A stretch of 64,000 nucleotides of DNA from Tepidibacillus fermentans. Lineage in GTDB: Bacteria; Bacillota; Bacilli; Tepidibacillales; Tepidibacillaceae. Positions 42,682 to 53,157 of the stretch are shown here, piece after piece; within the stretch, counting starts at the first letter, position 1; every line of letters starts with the position of its first letter. A model generated the notes under the pieces. The model was not told where the DNA came from and did no database searches. It saw only the letters and a list, made by a program, of their open reading frames with translations. Location: positions 29,972-93,971 of the forward strand of contig NZ_SMAB01000008.1 of NCBI RefSeq assembly GCF_004342885.1, read 5' to 3'. Made by a program: the position numbers and the translations under genes.

Positions 42682-43674
42682 TTATGTATTATGTAAACTT
42701 AGTAGGGACTCGATCTTTTTTGATAATTGTTTTTGATTATAGACCCAACCTACATAGGAATCGATAATTTGATAGGATTCATTTAATAAAACAATCGCCA
42801 AAAAAGGGTAATGATCCTGGAAACGATACCGTAAATCGATCCATTTTACTTCATAGCCATAGTCTGTTTTTTTCCAAGTGGGATAGGCATAATTAGTAAA
42901 ATAGAGGAAGTTTCGGACTTTTGGATCTTGTTTGGCAGACCGAATAGAGGGATGCTCCTCTATTTTTATTTTTTCATCTACCCATTCTATGTTTCGATTT
43001 CGGAGAACTCCCATACGATATTTTTGTGGTAATTCTTCGATAAGATTCCAAACAGACCAGCGGATGGTAGGAAGTAGGGTTACATTTCCCTCTAACTTCT
43101 TCTCTAGTTTTATTTTTTTTAATAAGTTATGATGAGTGATGAATCTCCACCCAATATAAGTAAAAGTAATGAGGTAGACAAGGATAAAGACGGTAACAGG
43201 TCGCCCGATATTCGTGATCCATAGAAAGATACCTAAAATATGGGTTAGAAAAATAAAAGGGTCAAAAATGTTCATTACATTGAGAGCAATCCATTTTTCG
43301 GAAAAAGGACGCAATACTTGGGTGCCATACGCATTCAATATATCGAGTAAAACGTGGAGAAAAACGGCCAAAAACGTCCACAACCATAAATGGGGAATCG
43401 GTATATTTGGATAAAAAAATTGGATCACAAATGTGATGAGACTTGGCCAAATCAATAAAAAGGGCAAAGAATGGGAAATTCCCCGATGATGTTTGATATA
43501 ATTCGCGGTTCCACCAAAAAAGCGAGTGATACCATCCAAATCAGGAGCCTGTGATCCGGCAATTGTACCCATTAAGACTGCTTGTGCGAATAAGAGCTGA
43601 AATTGAACCACTGGATCGAAATGGGCGAGACCTGCTAAACTTACGCCAATGACAAAATGAGTTCCAGTATCCAC
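42682..43674 (-). CDS. Membrane-bound metal-dependent hydrolase, YfhP/YdjM type (DUF457)
   Basis: N-terminal MDTGTHFVIGVSLAGLAHF, AGSQAPDLDG and IKHHRGISHSLPF carry the conserved metal-ligand residues of the YdjM family, followed by membrane segments including LAVFLHVLLDILNAYGTQ and a C-terminal soluble domain. The start is taken as GTG at 43674: AAGGAGGT lies 8 bases before it, and the resulting MDTGTH start matches Bacillus YfhP. TTG at 43677 is the alternative. Divergent from mutY, an arrangement known in Bacillus. Confidence 0.85.
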   Translation of the reverse strand: MDTGTHFVIGVSLAGLAHFDPVVQFQLLFAQAVLMGTIAGSQAPDLDGITRFFGGTANYIKHHRGISHSLPFLLIWPSLITFVIQFFYPNIPIPHLWLWTFLAVFLHVLLDILNAYGTQVLRPFSEKWIALNVMNIFDPFIFLTHILGIFLWITNIGRPVTVFILVYLITFTYIGWRFITHHNLLKKIKLEKKLEGNVTLLPTIRWSVWNLIEELPQKYRMGVLRNRNIEWVDEKIKIEEHPSIRSAKQDPKVRNFLYFTNYAYPTWKKTDYGYEVKWIDLRYRFQDHYPFLAIVLLNESYQIIDSYVGWVYNQKQLSKKIESLLSLHNT

Positions 43675-43771
43675 CAACTCTACCTCCTTAATATTCATTC
43701 TATCCATTATTATAGACGAGAAGTAACTCTCTCAACCATTTATCTAAACGATAGAAAAGGTGATGGTATTC

Positions 43772-44836
43772 ATGGATATTGAACGTTTTCAAGAACAATT
43801 ACTTAGATGGTTTAGGCAACAAAAACGAGATCTTCCATGGAGAAAAGATCAAGACCCTTACCATATATGGGTATCTGAAATCATGTTGCAGCAAACGAGA
43901 GTAGAAACGGCGATTCCCTATTACGAAAAATTTATTGAACAATTTCCTACGGTAGAAGATTTGGCACAAGCGAAAGAAGAAGAGGTTCTAAAGGCTTGGG
44001 AAGGATTAGGATATTATTCACGGGCAAGAAATCTTCATCAAGGAGTCAAAGAGGTACGGGAAAAGTATGGTGGGAAAGTACCTGATGATAAAGAAGAGAT
44101 TCTAAAAATCCCTGGTATTGGTTCGTACACGGCGGGAGCGATTCTAAGTATTGCCTATGGAAAAAAGGAACCAGCAGTTGACGGAAATGTGTTAAGGGTT
44201 TTCTCAAGATTATTAAATTCTTTTGAAGATATATCAAAGATGAAAACGAAGAAAATAATCGAAGAGAAAGTAAAAGAGTTGATTCCTGACCATGCCGCTT
44301 CTGATTTTAACCAAGCATTGATGGAATTAGGTGCTACTGTTTGTACACCTAAATCTCCTTTGTGCTTGTTATGCCCTGTGATGGATTTTTGCGAAGGGAG
44401 GAAAGAAGGGAACCAGGATCAATTACCGGTCAAAGCAAAAAAGAAAGGCCAAAAAATCGTTTATCGGGTAGGACTTATCATGCAAAAAGAGGGTAAGGTA
44501 GCTTTCGTAAAACGACCAAGCGATGGGCTATTAGCCAATATGTGGGAATTGCCTTCTTTAGAAAGTGAAAATCCTTTGTCGAATCAAGAATGGCAAGAGA
44601 AAATAAAAGAAGAGTTCGGAATCGAGTTGACCTTGAATCAACCATGGATGACGATCGATCATATCTTTAGCCATCTGAAATGGAAATTGGTGATCTATAG
44701 GGTGGATGATTCACAACCTTTAGCAAATATATCAAAACAGTCAAAGAATTGGAATTGGATGAACCAATCGGAGATTGAAAAGCTTTCGTTCCCCAAAGCA
44801 TACAAACAAGTCATTGATCTTCTGTGGATCGAGTAG
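43772..44836 (+). CDS. mutY: A/G-specific adenine DNA glycosylase
   Basis: Removes adenine mispaired with 8-oxoguanine. Helix-hairpin-helix IPGIGSYTAGAI with the catalytic Asp in VDGNVLRVFSR and the Glu in EIMLQQTRVE; Fe-S cluster cysteines CTPKSPLCLLCPVMDFC; C-terminal NUDIX-like domain (from about 225) that recognises 8-oxoG. Of GTG 43760, ATG 43763 and ATG 43772, the last is best placed after AAAGG. Length 354 is normal. Confidence 0.95.
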   Translation: MDIERFQEQLLRWFRQQKRDLPWRKDQDPYHIWVSEIMLQQTRVETAIPYYEKFIEQFPTVEDLAQAKEEEVLKAWEGLGYYSRARNLHQGVKEVREKYGGKVPDDKEEILKIPGIGSYTAGAILSIAYGKKEPAVDGNVLRVFSRLLNSFEDISKMKTKKIIEEKVKELIPDHAASDFNQALMELGATVCTPKSPLCLLCPVMDFCEGRKEGNQDQLPVKAKKKGQKIVYRVGLIMQKEGKVAFVKRPSDGLLANMWELPSLESENPLSNQEWQEKIKEEFGIELTLNQPWMTIDHIFSHLKWKLVIYRVDDSQPLANISKQSKNWNWMNQSEIEKLSFPKAYKQVIDLLWIE

Positions 44837-44925
44837 TTGATCGTGCTAGGAGATAAAAAAATTAACGCTAACCCCGAAAATACCATAGAATATAGAAAAT
44901 GAATTGATGTGAAAGGGGTGGGAAA

Positions 44926-46398
44926 ATGAAAATACAGGTTCCTAGATTGATGAGGAAAAATCCCTTTGGAACAAGAGGAAATTATTACCTCGGGATTTAT
45001 GATCGTCAAACTCAAAAAACCCCCATTGTTTTTGTCCATGGTTTACATAGCCATGCAAAAAAATGGTTTACAAGAACCAATTATTACGGGAAAAACGATA
45101 TGTATGAATTAGCCTCATCATATGGTCATCCCACTGCTTTTGTTGATTTAAGTACGAGAAAATATGGAATCTGGGAGAATGGACAATTGCTTGCGACACA
45201 GCTGAAAGAAATTTATCACCTTTTCGGCCAGAAAAAGTTAGCGATTGTCGCTCATAGCAAAGGTGGGATTGATTCACAGGTAGCTTTATTTCATTATAAA
45301 GTCTATCCATATGTTCAATCGCTAATCACGTTAGGTACTCCCCATTATGGTTCGCCGTTAGCAGATTTGGCTTTTAGTCCTAAGGCGAAAGCTTTGGCTC
45401 GAATGACTGGTTTTCTTGATAAAGGCACATTTCAAATGCAGACAGGCTACATGGAGAAACTTCGTTCTGACATGGATTCGCAGATCCGCACGCATTCTAT
45501 TCCTCATTTTACACTTGTTGGTGTAGATCAAGCAGAACAATTGAATTCGATCTTATCAATGGGTGGAAAATACTTAAAACAGTATGGGGAGAATGATGGA
45601 GTAGTCGTCGCTAAGGATGCGATGTTACCATATTCGAAGTCGATTCTAGGGTATTGGAACCATGATAATATTCGTTTAGGAACGGCAACATTTCCGTTGC
45701 TCGAAGAATTAATCGAAGGAGATTATTCAATCCGTCGTATGACTAGGCATAGCCAAACAAGAGCAAAAATTGTTCAGCCTTGTTTACTGCATGGTGGATA
45801 TACAAGTTTTCAACAAAAGGAGGTTGAACTACTGGTTCCTCCAGCGGAAAGGGAATTCTGGATTCAACTGTTAAGCTCTTCAAAGAATCTGAGGATCGAA
45901 GCCCATTCACCTGATGGAAAAAAAGAAGAACTAGAATATAAGGGGTTTGTTACTGATGTTCCATTTTTTCCAAATACTCATCTATATTACTTTCAAGTCC
46001 CAAACCCAAAGCAAGGAAAATGGAAAATACAAATTCATGATCATGGAAGGAATGCCTATTTTCTCATTTCTTCCTTTACGTCTTTAAAGGAGGAAGCAAT
46101 CCGGATCAAAAAGGAAGATATTTGTCAAGGTCTTGCTACTCTACAATTCAGCATACAAATACCTGATGATTGGAAACGGGATCAGATTTCCATCCATGTA
46201 ATTACAGATTCTCAAAAACATAAAAGAATTGAACCAATTCCTATCCATCAATTAAAAAAAACCTCTCAAAGAGAGGTTTTGGCAGAATTAAAAGTTCCCA
46301 AATATGAACCAATTAATCATTTTCATTTTCAGGTGATAGGGGAATCTAAATTAGGCGCAATTGTAGAGAGAGATTATGTAACATCATTCCATCTATGA
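44926..46398 (+). CDS. Lipase-like alpha/beta hydrolase with C-terminal domains
   Basis: Residues 30-270 form an alpha/beta-hydrolase: oxyanion region IVFVHGLHSHAKKWF, nucleophile elbow VAHSKGGIDSQ and a TLGTPHYGSPLADLA segment, as in lipases/triacylglycerol lipase-like proteins. Residues 290-490 look like two beta-rich modules (LLVPPAEREFWIQ... and a terminal FHFQVIGES). There is no signal peptide, so it is cytoplasmic or exported by another route. GGGGTGGG precedes ATG. A perfect hairpin within the gene at 46257-46279 codes for KKTSQREV. Substrate unknown. Confidence 0.8.
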   Translation: MKIQVPRLMRKNPFGTRGNYYLGIYDRQTQKTPIVFVHGLHSHAKKWFTRTNYYGKNDMYELASSYGHPTAFVDLSTRKYGIWENGQLLATQLKEIYHLFGQKKLAIVAHSKGGIDSQVALFHYKVYPYVQSLITLGTPHYGSPLADLAFSPKAKALARMTGFLDKGTFQMQTGYMEKLRSDMDSQIRTHSIPHFTLVGVDQAEQLNSILSMGGKYLKQYGENDGVVVAKDAMLPYSKSILGYWNHDNIRLGTATFPLLEELIEGDYSIRRMTRHSQTRAKIVQPCLLHGGYTSFQQKEVELLVPPAEREFWIQLLSSSKNLRIEAHSPDGKKEELEYKGFVTDVPFFPNTHLYYFQVPNPKQGKWKIQIHDHGRNAYFLISSFTSLKEEAIRIKKEDICQGLATLQFSIQIPDDWKRDQISIHVITDSQKHKRIEPIPIHQLKKTSQREVLAELKVPKYEPINHFHFQVIGESKLGAIVERDYVTSFHL

Positions 46399-46695
46399 AT
46401 ACATCCACTGTAAAATCATCATTGTTAGAAAACTTCCAAGAACGATGACGATCAAATTTTGATAAAACCAAGCGATTAGAAAGGCCACCAGACCAGCAAC
46501 TAGACCGAAAAAAACATGTTGAGGGTCTACGGTCATAATTCCAGGGAAAATTAACGCTCCTAAAATTGCATAAGGGACAAATGTTAACCAATGATTGAAC
46601 CAATGGGGAAACTTTAATCGTTTAAACAACATGGGAAACATTCGGGGAATGAACGTAACGAGGAACATCCCAAAGATTAAGACCCATATTTTCAT
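46393..46695 (-). CDS. azlD: AzlD-type branched-chain amino acid exporter subunit
   Basis: 100 residues, four membrane segments, with the family start GMFLVTFIPRMFPMLFKRL and FVPYAILGALIFPGIM. AzlD is the small partner of AzlC in LIV-E transporters exporting branched-chain amino acids (4-azaleucine resistance). It overlaps azlC by 4 bp and converges with the lipase-like gene, overlapping its last 6 bases. Confidence 0.9.
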   Translation of the reverse strand: MKIWVLIFGMFLVTFIPRMFPMLFKRLKFPHWFNHWLTFVPYAILGALIFPGIMTVDPQHVFFGLVAGLVAFLIAWFYQNLIVIVLGSFLTMMILQWMYS

Positions 46696-47384
46696 GAAGA
46701 TTTCACCTCTTCAACAGGTAAAATTGAACCAATTGTTGCAGCAATAATTGTTGACAATATAATTACCCATCCATTTGAAAGTTGTGGAAATACGAGAGTT
46801 AATCCCCAACTTAATAGTCCCCCTAGAATCGCAATAAACGAGATTTTCCTAGACTTCTTCATAGAAGGTACGAGTAAACCAATAAACATGGAATATAATG
46901 CGATGCTCATTCCTGTTGCCCAATCCTTAGGAATCAGTTCTGAAAAAGAACTGCCAATAAAAGTGCCAAAAACCCAACCGCTATAAGCAGTTAGTGCAAG
47001 TCCCAAAAAATAGGATGGAGAAATCGAAGTGTTTTCTTGGTTGACACTCGCTACAACAAAAGTTTCATCGGTAATTCCAAAAGAGAGTAATGAACTTAAA
47101 AAAGGGCCAGTTTGTAATTTTCTTGAAAGAGAAGTACTCATCAAAAGATGACGAAGATTTAAAATAAATGTGGTAAGAATAATTTCCGTTATGAGTACAT
47201 GGGATTGAAGAAGATTAATGGCAATAAATTGGCTTGCTCCAGCAAAAACCCAAATGGACATTCCCGTTGCCTGAAGTGGTGTTAACCCTGTTTGCACAGA
47301 AAGAATTCCAAAGGTTAAGGCAATAGGCAAATAGCCAATTGCAATGGGCAAACCGTCCTTCATTCCTTTTGGAAATTCACCCAT
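46692..47384 (-). CDS. azlC: AzlC-type branched-chain amino acid exporter
   Basis: 230-residue membrane protein with PIALTFGILSVQTGL, IWVFAGASQFIAINLL and LNLRHLLMSTSLSRKL, typical of AzlC. ATG at 47384 follows AAAGGGGGGG; earlier in-frame codons lie upstream of that site. Forms a two-gene exporter operon with azlD. Confidence 0.92.
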   Translation of the reverse strand: MGEFPKGMKDGLPIAIGYLPIALTFGILSVQTGLTPLQATGMSIWVFAGASQFIAINLLQSHVLITEIILTTFILNLRHLLMSTSLSRKLQTGPFLSSLLSFGITDETFVVASVNQENTSISPSYFLGLALTAYSGWVFGTFIGSSFSELIPKDWATGMSIALYSMFIGLLVPSMKKSRKISFIAILGGLLSWGLTLVFPQLSNGWVIILSTIIAATIGSILPVEEVKSS

Positions 47385-47476
47385 AAATAGGCCCCCCCTT
47401 TCTGTATCTCTCAAACATTTTCTTTTCTATCAGACTTCTTATCTCTATTTGACGAACGTTTGTAACGTAAAGTTGT

Positions 47477-48514
47477 TTAGATATGATGGGTATAATAACT
47501 ATCAATTAACCGTTCTAAATGATCAAGGCGTCTACCATAATCCTGAATCGATCCGAACAATGTGACGAGTTCAAGAATGCTATGCTCATTTGTAGTTAAC
47601 TGACGTATCTCTTGAAATAGTGTCCAAAGATTATCGTGTAAAACAGGATCAAGTGTATGATGAGAAGATGGGTTAATTTTTCCACCGTATTTCGAATAAA
47701 TTTTATCCTGATAATAAGCCAAATAGAGCAGTTGTTCTTTAAAAAGTTGTTGAACATGATCTTCAAGGGAATATAGGATATTTTGATATTTTTGTACCAT
47801 ATAAATCAATTCGATACCATTTTGCGCTGTCTTCAACATATTCTTAAAAATGACCAATTTTCGGGAGGAAGAGAAAGGGAATCTTCTTTTTAGATAACTT
47901 TTGGCTTCCTCTTCAAAATGATAAAACTCCCATAATTTTTGTAGTTCATCTTGGATTGAATCTAATGTTTGCTTAATGGTTTGTTCATTTTTTTCTTTAT
48001 CGAGCACAATTCTTAATATAGATGCCATTTGTTCTTCAATATTCTTTAATTTTTTCGTTAATTTTTGTTCATATCGTGGCGGGAACAATAAACTATTAAC
48101 GAGAATAGCTGCAAAGATTCCAATTAAAATGAGTAAGAAACGGTCGACGGCAAAATAAAAAAAGTGTTCTTGTTGGCTTCCTTCCATAATCGATAACACA
48201 GTTACAATCGATAATGGAATACTTCGTTCAAAACGTAATTGAAGGTTGATTCCAATGACAATCATGACAACAAAAGCGGTGATAATGAGATTTGAACTTA
48301 GAAATGTTGCAGTAAGTGTAGCTACCGTAGCGCCAACTAGATTGGATTGTACTTGTTCAACCCCATATCGCCAAGAACGGTAAACAGATGGTTGAATCGC
48401 AAGAGTAGCTGCGATCGCAGCGAAAATCTCCGGTTGTAAATGAAATAACCGAGTAAGTAAAATTGCAAAAACCAGCGTGATTCCCGTTTTTAAAATTCTA
48501 GCGCCTATTTTCAT
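47477..48514 (-). CDS. FUSC/ArAE-type aromatic acid exporter family protein
   Basis: N-terminal half has four to five membrane segments (residues 10-145; GARILKTGITLVFAILLTRL, AATLAIQPSVYRSWRYG) of the aromatic acid exporter type; the C-terminal 190 residues form a charged helical cytoplasmic domain. Bacillus relatives include YgaE and YqjA. AGAAAGG precedes ATG. Substrate not known. Confidence 0.85.
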   Translation of the reverse strand: MKIGARILKTGITLVFAILLTRLFHLQPEIFAAIAATLAIQPSVYRSWRYGVEQVQSNLVGATVATLTATFLSSNLIITAFVVMIVIGINLQLRFERSIPLSIVTVLSIMEGSQQEHFFYFAVDRFLLILIGIFAAILVNSLLFPPRYEQKLTKKLKNIEEQMASILRIVLDKEKNEQTIKQTLDSIQDELQKLWEFYHFEEEAKSYLKRRFPFSSSRKLVIFKNMLKTAQNGIELIYMVQKYQNILYSLEDHVQQLFKEQLLYLAYYQDKIYSKYGGKINPSSHHTLDPVLHDNLWTLFQEIRQLTTNEHSILELVTLFGSIQDYGRRLDHLERLIDSYYTHHI

Positions 48515-48624
48515 TCATAAAACCTTTCTGTCAAGTTGTTTTATTATCAATTCGTTAAATTATTATATCAATTCAATCGTTGAAATCAATAGATTGTTTT
48601 ATCTTTACAAGCTTATCGCAAAAT

Positions 48625-48650
48625 GAAAAAGAGGCGAATGCCTCTTTTTC
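48625..48650 (-). terminator. Terminator of gltB
   Basis: GAAAAAGAGGC and GCCTCTTTTTC arms, an 11-bp perfect stem with T run, starting 1 bp after the gltB stop. Confidence 0.85.
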
Positions 48651-48651
48651 A

Positions 48652-51600
48652 TTATTCTGTGGTATCAACGGATAGAATCGCCTCTTTTTTCGGGATGATT
48701 CGAACAAAATGTTGATCAAGGTTTTCTAGGAGGTGACTCACTTTGGCTGCAGCTTCGTTTTGACCCGATTTTGATAATTGAATCACGTATTCACTCAACA
48801 ATTCAGTTAAATCATTTCTTCCTTTTTCATCCAGAGGAAGAATCATGACTGATGCACCTTTTGCAATCCTTCGTTCTATCGCTTGTTGATCCAATCCAAA
48901 CTCTGGTACAAGGCGTTGGTAGACAACCCCACCAGTCATTCCAGAGCAAATCCATGGACCAGGATCACCAAGGACCACAGCACGACCGTTGGTCATGTAT
49001 TCAAAAGCAAATCCTTTAATATTGGCTCGTTCTCCGATTGCTCCGAGATGGTCTTGAATGGGTGAAGTAATTTCTCCGCCGATAATTACATCAGCACCAG
49101 AAAGTCTGATTCCTGCTCGTGAATCTGCATTTCCCTGGATAATAAAGAGTCCTTTCTGAGCACCATAACAACAACTTTTCCCAACAGAGCCATTAATATA
49201 AACTCCATTTTTATTTTTTGTTTTGAGGATGGTTACTTTACCACCATAAGCCGTTTTCGCCATTCCATCTTGTCCGCCACCATGTATTCGGATGTTTACA
49301 CCAGCAGCTAGATAAGAAGCAAGACCATTTCCAGCTACAGAACCATGCTTAAATGATAATTTCACAGGGGGAAAAGCCCGATAGCTGCCATCAAGATGAG
49401 GACGTACCCGATCACCTGAGATCCGACTCCCGATCATTCGATGAGTACTATTGATCCACCTCGAACTCAATTCAAAATTGTGATAGGCAGTGACTACTTC
49501 TGGATCCATCTGCTCGGCACCAGCAGCAACTGAAAGTTGAGTTTCTTGCTGATTCATTTGCACAAGTCGTTCTTTGATTGGTATGGATTGGATTAATGGT
49601 GTTAGATCGATCCGATCTTTAAGACGATGTTGGATGAGTAAATCTGAACGTCCAACCAAGTCTTGCAAATGAGTAGCACCGAGTTGACTTGTCAGTACCT
49701 TAACCTCATGTCCGATTGCTTGGAATAAGCGAACCAACTGTTCAATAGCTAGTTCATACTGTCTAGGAGTAAAACGTTTGACCCCTCTTGTAATTGCTTC
49801 AGTGATCGACTCAATTTGTGTCGCAATACCTACATGACAGGTATCTAAATGACAACCGCGACAAGCCGTACACCCAATTGCCATCATCGCCAATGTTCCA
49901 AACCCAACTCGATTTGCTCCTAGGAGAATTAGTTTGACGACATCTTTTCCACTTCTAACTCCACCATCCGCCCATATCTCAACGGTTTCTCGCAATCCAG
50001 CATCGATTAAAGATGTGTGTGCAGCCTTTACCCCAATTTCAACTGGTAAGCCAACATGTTGGATGGCATGGGCTCTTGCAGCTCCAGTTCCACCATCATA
50101 ACCACTCAGAGAAATCACGTTTGCACCTGCTTTAGCGATTCCTACTGCAATCGTACCGATATTTGGCACAACAGGTACTTTCACAATAATCTTAGCAAAT
50201 CGATTGGCCGTCTTTAATTCGGAGATAATTTGCGCGAGATCTTCAATAGAGTAGATATCATGATTGTTAGAAGGCGAGATTAAGTCGCTACCTGGAGTAG
50301 CATTTCTTGCTGCAGCTACTTTTTCCGTTACTTTACTACCAGGTAAGTGTCCACCTTCGCCAGGTTTAGCCCCTTGGCCAATTTTGATTTCAATCCAATG
50401 GGAAGAGTTGATTAATTCAATATTTACCCCAAACCTTCCTGAAGCAATCTGCATTCCACGGTGGTTAGGATATTTTCCTAACATATCCTTTATTTCTCCA
50501 CCTTCACCATTTAAACTCATCATATTCAATTGGTATGCGGCTTCAGCATAAGCGCGAAATGCAGTTTCACTTTGGGAACCAAAAGACATCGAACTAATGA
50601 CAAAAGGATAGGAATGCTGGCCAATTCCTATATTCACTTTATCGATAGGGGTTGCCTTTTCAATCGTTCGAAAATCTAAAAGATGGCGTAGGGAAATAGG
50701 ATGATCTTCTTCTAATTCCGTCAGTTTTTGTGAATATTCCTCGTAAGCAATTGTTCCATTTGCAACTTGTTGAATCGATTTCCAGATTCTTGGGATTAAA
50801 TGGAAATGATTTGTGATTCTTGGTGCATCAGCATAGAGGTCAATCTGTCGTTGTTTTGCACTTTCCTCAAGCTGGGAGAAGGAATAGCCCGTTTGATCAT
50901 TCCCATAAAAATTCGTTATATTTAAGACTTTTGCAATTTCATCATGAAGTCCAATCGCGGAAAATAAACGCTCATAACCCCTTAATTCGTGAATTCCTAA
51001 AGTAGAGATGACTTTCTCAATTCCTTTATTTAAACTGTCATACATGTTTTTAATTGCTTGTTGATTCCCTTCTTTTGCGACAGTAGCAAATAAAAGATAA
51101 GGAGAAACGGCATCTGCTCCTAAACCAATCGCTGTTACTAGATCGTGGAGATGACGAATGGATGCGGAACGTAAAATAATGCTCACTTTTCTACGGAGAC
51201 TCTCTCCGTACTCTAATTTTTCCCGTAAGGCAATATCTACAGAAGAAACTGCTAAATGGGGGTCAAGCCACAAATAGTTTTTACTGGAATACAAAAGTTC
51301 ATCATCAAGAAAAAGGATTTTTGCCCCATTTTTTACAGCTTCAACTGCTTCTCGATTTAATTCATCTAAACGCTCTTTTATCGTTTGATTCTTATTAAAA
51401 CTTAAGGATAAAGTAGCGATATAGTTTGGTGATAGATTGGAAAAATAGTTGATGATTTTTTCTAACGAAGTCGTTCCCAATTCTTCGACAATATCTTGTG
51501 CGATTTCCCCTTCAAGTAAAATCGGTGTTCGTATTTCAAAAGAGATATCTCCTACTTGATGAGGGGTAAAGTCTTCTCGGCCACCTATGATCATTCTCGT

Positions 51601-53157
51601 TGAAAAATGTTCAATCTCTCTTTCACGATCAATTGCGGGATTCGTTACCACAGCAACTGTCTCTTTTAAGAAATCCGATAGATTAACCCGTTCTTTCGAT
51701 AAGATGGCCAAACTTCCATCGTAGCCAAGAGAACGTATTGGTTCTTTTCCTGTCTTAGCCATTTGTTTTGCTAGATCAATATGTTCTTTTTCCCAACCAA
51801 AGTGAAGGTAAATACCATTGGATATCTCAGCGAATTGCGGAAGAGCAAATACATGATCTATAAAATGAGGAGGTTCTAATTTATTGCGATAATCATGGAT
51901 TGGAAAGCGTTTTGCTAGGTTATTCAGATTCATTTGTTGTAATTCATGATGGGGAATTACCTGTATCGGTGAATCGTTCGTCAGAATAACCCCAATTTTC
52001 TCCCCTGGAGCAAGAGGTTTAGGGTCATTGATCATCTCTTGGGCGGGGATAATGCCTTGTTCAGAGGAAAAGTACAATGTATCCTCGGTTTCTACTTTCC
52101 ACAAAGGCCGCAATCCTAGAGCGTCAACACTAAACAATCCTTGATTTTCGAAGCGAGAAACAATACCAGCTGGGCCTTGAGCAAATGGCCCCCATAAATG
52201 TCTCATAAAGGTATATAGGTCTTGAAGTTGTTCATTGACACGACGAATTTCGTTATAGATCGGTGGGAAGATGATTTCCATCACTTCAAACAGAGAAAAA
52301 TTATATTTGGTCATTAAGCCTTCTATAATTCGATTTAGATCTTGTGAATCACTACCTCCATATACCAATGGGATATTTAACATCGTTGCTTCATCGCGGA
52401 GACGTTGAATAGTATTGATTTCTCCGTTATGCCCTAATAAAGAGAAAGGTTGGACACGAAAGAAATGAGATAATGTATTGGTAGAATAACGATTATGGCC
52501 AATTGTCATTCGTGATTCAAACAATGGATCTCCTAAATCATGAAAATATTCTTTTAAAACATTAGCCGCACCCATTACCTTGTAGACAGCAGAATATTGA
52601 CTGAGTGATGCGACATGCACCAGTTTCTCTTGTTCAATTTCTGTCATCAATTGAAACAATATAGGTCTGATTTCCGAATTAGACCGGTAAATCGCAGCAA
52701 TTTGCCAAAACAAAGGTTCATTTCTTTTACCATTAGGCCCTAGATATTGGGAATGAACCTTACCTTCTTCTTCTAACAAGATATCGAATTGATGGTTCGC
52801 AAATTTTTTGCGAATTTCTGCTTGTTCTTGAACAATTGAATTGATCTCACGATCTATAAAAATATGTGCAACAACAAAATTTGGATCATAGGCGAATTGA
52901 GGGGATATGTTATGTTTTTGTAGTTTCGCAGCCCATAATTTCCTTGGAATATCTGTGAGAACTCCAGAACCATCTCCTTCACCATTGATAAATCCGGAAC
53001 GGTGTTCCATTTTTACCAAAGCATCAATCGTTTTCATTAGATTCAGATTGGTTGGATTTCCATTTTTTTCAATAACTGCAATAATACCACAACTGTCATG
53101 TTCCTCATAAAGGAGGTTTGAAAAATTCTTTTGGTTATGCTCTTGTTTCATCATCAT
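48652..53157 (-). CDS. gltB: Glutamate synthase large subunit
   Basis: 1501-residue amidotransferase/FMN enzyme making two glutamates from glutamine and 2-oxoglutarate. The N-terminal nucleophile Cys lies in EEHDSCGIIAVIEKNG, so a propeptide of about 24 residues should be removed. The central domain and FMN-binding TIM barrel have GQGAKPGEGGHLPG and SLSGYDGGTGAARAHA; the Fe-S cluster cysteines are CTACRGCHLDTCHVG; the C-terminal GXGXG beta-helix has RIHGGGQDGMAK. ATG at 53157 follows AGGAGG. No gltD follows or precedes, so the electron donor must be encoded elsewhere or be ferredoxin. Two strong cre sites lie upstream. Confidence 0.95.
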   Translation of the reverse strand: MMMKQEHNQKNFSNLLYEEHDSCGIIAVIEKNGNPTNLNLMKTIDALVKMEHRSGFINGEGDGSGVLTDIPRKLWAAKLQKHNISPQFAYDPNFVVAHIFIDREINSIVQEQAEIRKKFANHQFDILLEEEGKVHSQYLGPNGKRNEPLFWQIAAIYRSNSEIRPILFQLMTEIEQEKLVHVASLSQYSAVYKVMGAANVLKEYFHDLGDPLFESRMTIGHNRYSTNTLSHFFRVQPFSLLGHNGEINTIQRLRDEATMLNIPLVYGGSDSQDLNRIIEGLMTKYNFSLFEVMEIIFPPIYNEIRRVNEQLQDLYTFMRHLWGPFAQGPAGIVSRFENQGLFSVDALGLRPLWKVETEDTLYFSSEQGIIPAQEMINDPKPLAPGEKIGVILTNDSPIQVIPHHELQQMNLNNLAKRFPIHDYRNKLEPPHFIDHVFALPQFAEISNGIYLHFGWEKEHIDLAKQMAKTGKEPIRSLGYDGSLAILSKERVNLSDFLKETVAVVTNPAIDREREIEHFSTRMIIGGREDFTPHQVGDISFEIRTPILLEGEIAQDIVEELGTTSLEKIINYFSNLSPNYIATLSLSFNKNQTIKERLDELNREAVEAVKNGAKILFLDDELLYSSKNYLWLDPHLAVSSVDIALREKLEYGESLRRKVSIILRSASIRHLHDLVTAIGLGADAVSPYLLFATVAKEGNQQAIKNMYDSLNKGIEKVISTLGIHELRGYERLFSAIGLHDEIAKVLNITNFYGNDQTGYSFSQLEESAKQRQIDLYADAPRITNHFHLIPRIWKSIQQVANGTIAYEEYSQKLTELEEDHPISLRHLLDFRTIEKATPIDKVNIGIGQHSYPFVISSMSFGSQSETAFRAYAEAAYQLNMMSLNGEGGEIKDMLGKYPNHRGMQIASGRFGVNIELINSSHWIEIKIGQGAKPGEGGHLPGSKVTEKVAAARNATPGSDLISPSNNHDIYSIEDLAQIISELKTANRFAKIIVKVPVVPNIGTIAVGIAKAGANVISLSGYDGGTGAARAHAIQHVGLPVEIGVKAAHTSLIDAGLRETVEIWADGGVRSGKDVVKLILLGANRVGFGTLAMMAIGCTACRGCHLDTCHVGIATQIESITEAITRGVKRFTPRQYELAIEQLVRLFQAIGHEVKVLTSQLGATHLQDLVGRSDLLIQHRLKDRIDLTPLIQSIPIKERLVQMNQQETQLSVAAGAEQMDPEVVTAYHNFELSSRWINSTHRMIGSRISGDRVRPHLDGSYRAFPPVKLSFKHGSVAGNGLASYLAAGVNIRIHGGGQDGMAKTAYGGKVTILKTKNKNGVYINGSVGKSCCYGAQKGLFIIQGNADSRAGIRLSGADVIIGGEITSPIQDHLGAIGERANIKGFAFEYMTNGRAVVLGDPGPWICSGMTGGVVYQRLVPEFGLDQQAIERRIAKGASVMILPLDEKGRNDLTELLSEYVIQLSKSGQNEAAAKVSHLLENLDQHFVRIIPKKEAILSVDTTE

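Noticed and set aside
46257..46279. Perfect AAAACCTCTC-AAA-GAGAGGTTTT hairpin
   Set aside because: It lies inside the lipase-like coding sequence, which reads through it without disruption; a premature terminator seems unlikely, though attenuation cannot be excluded.
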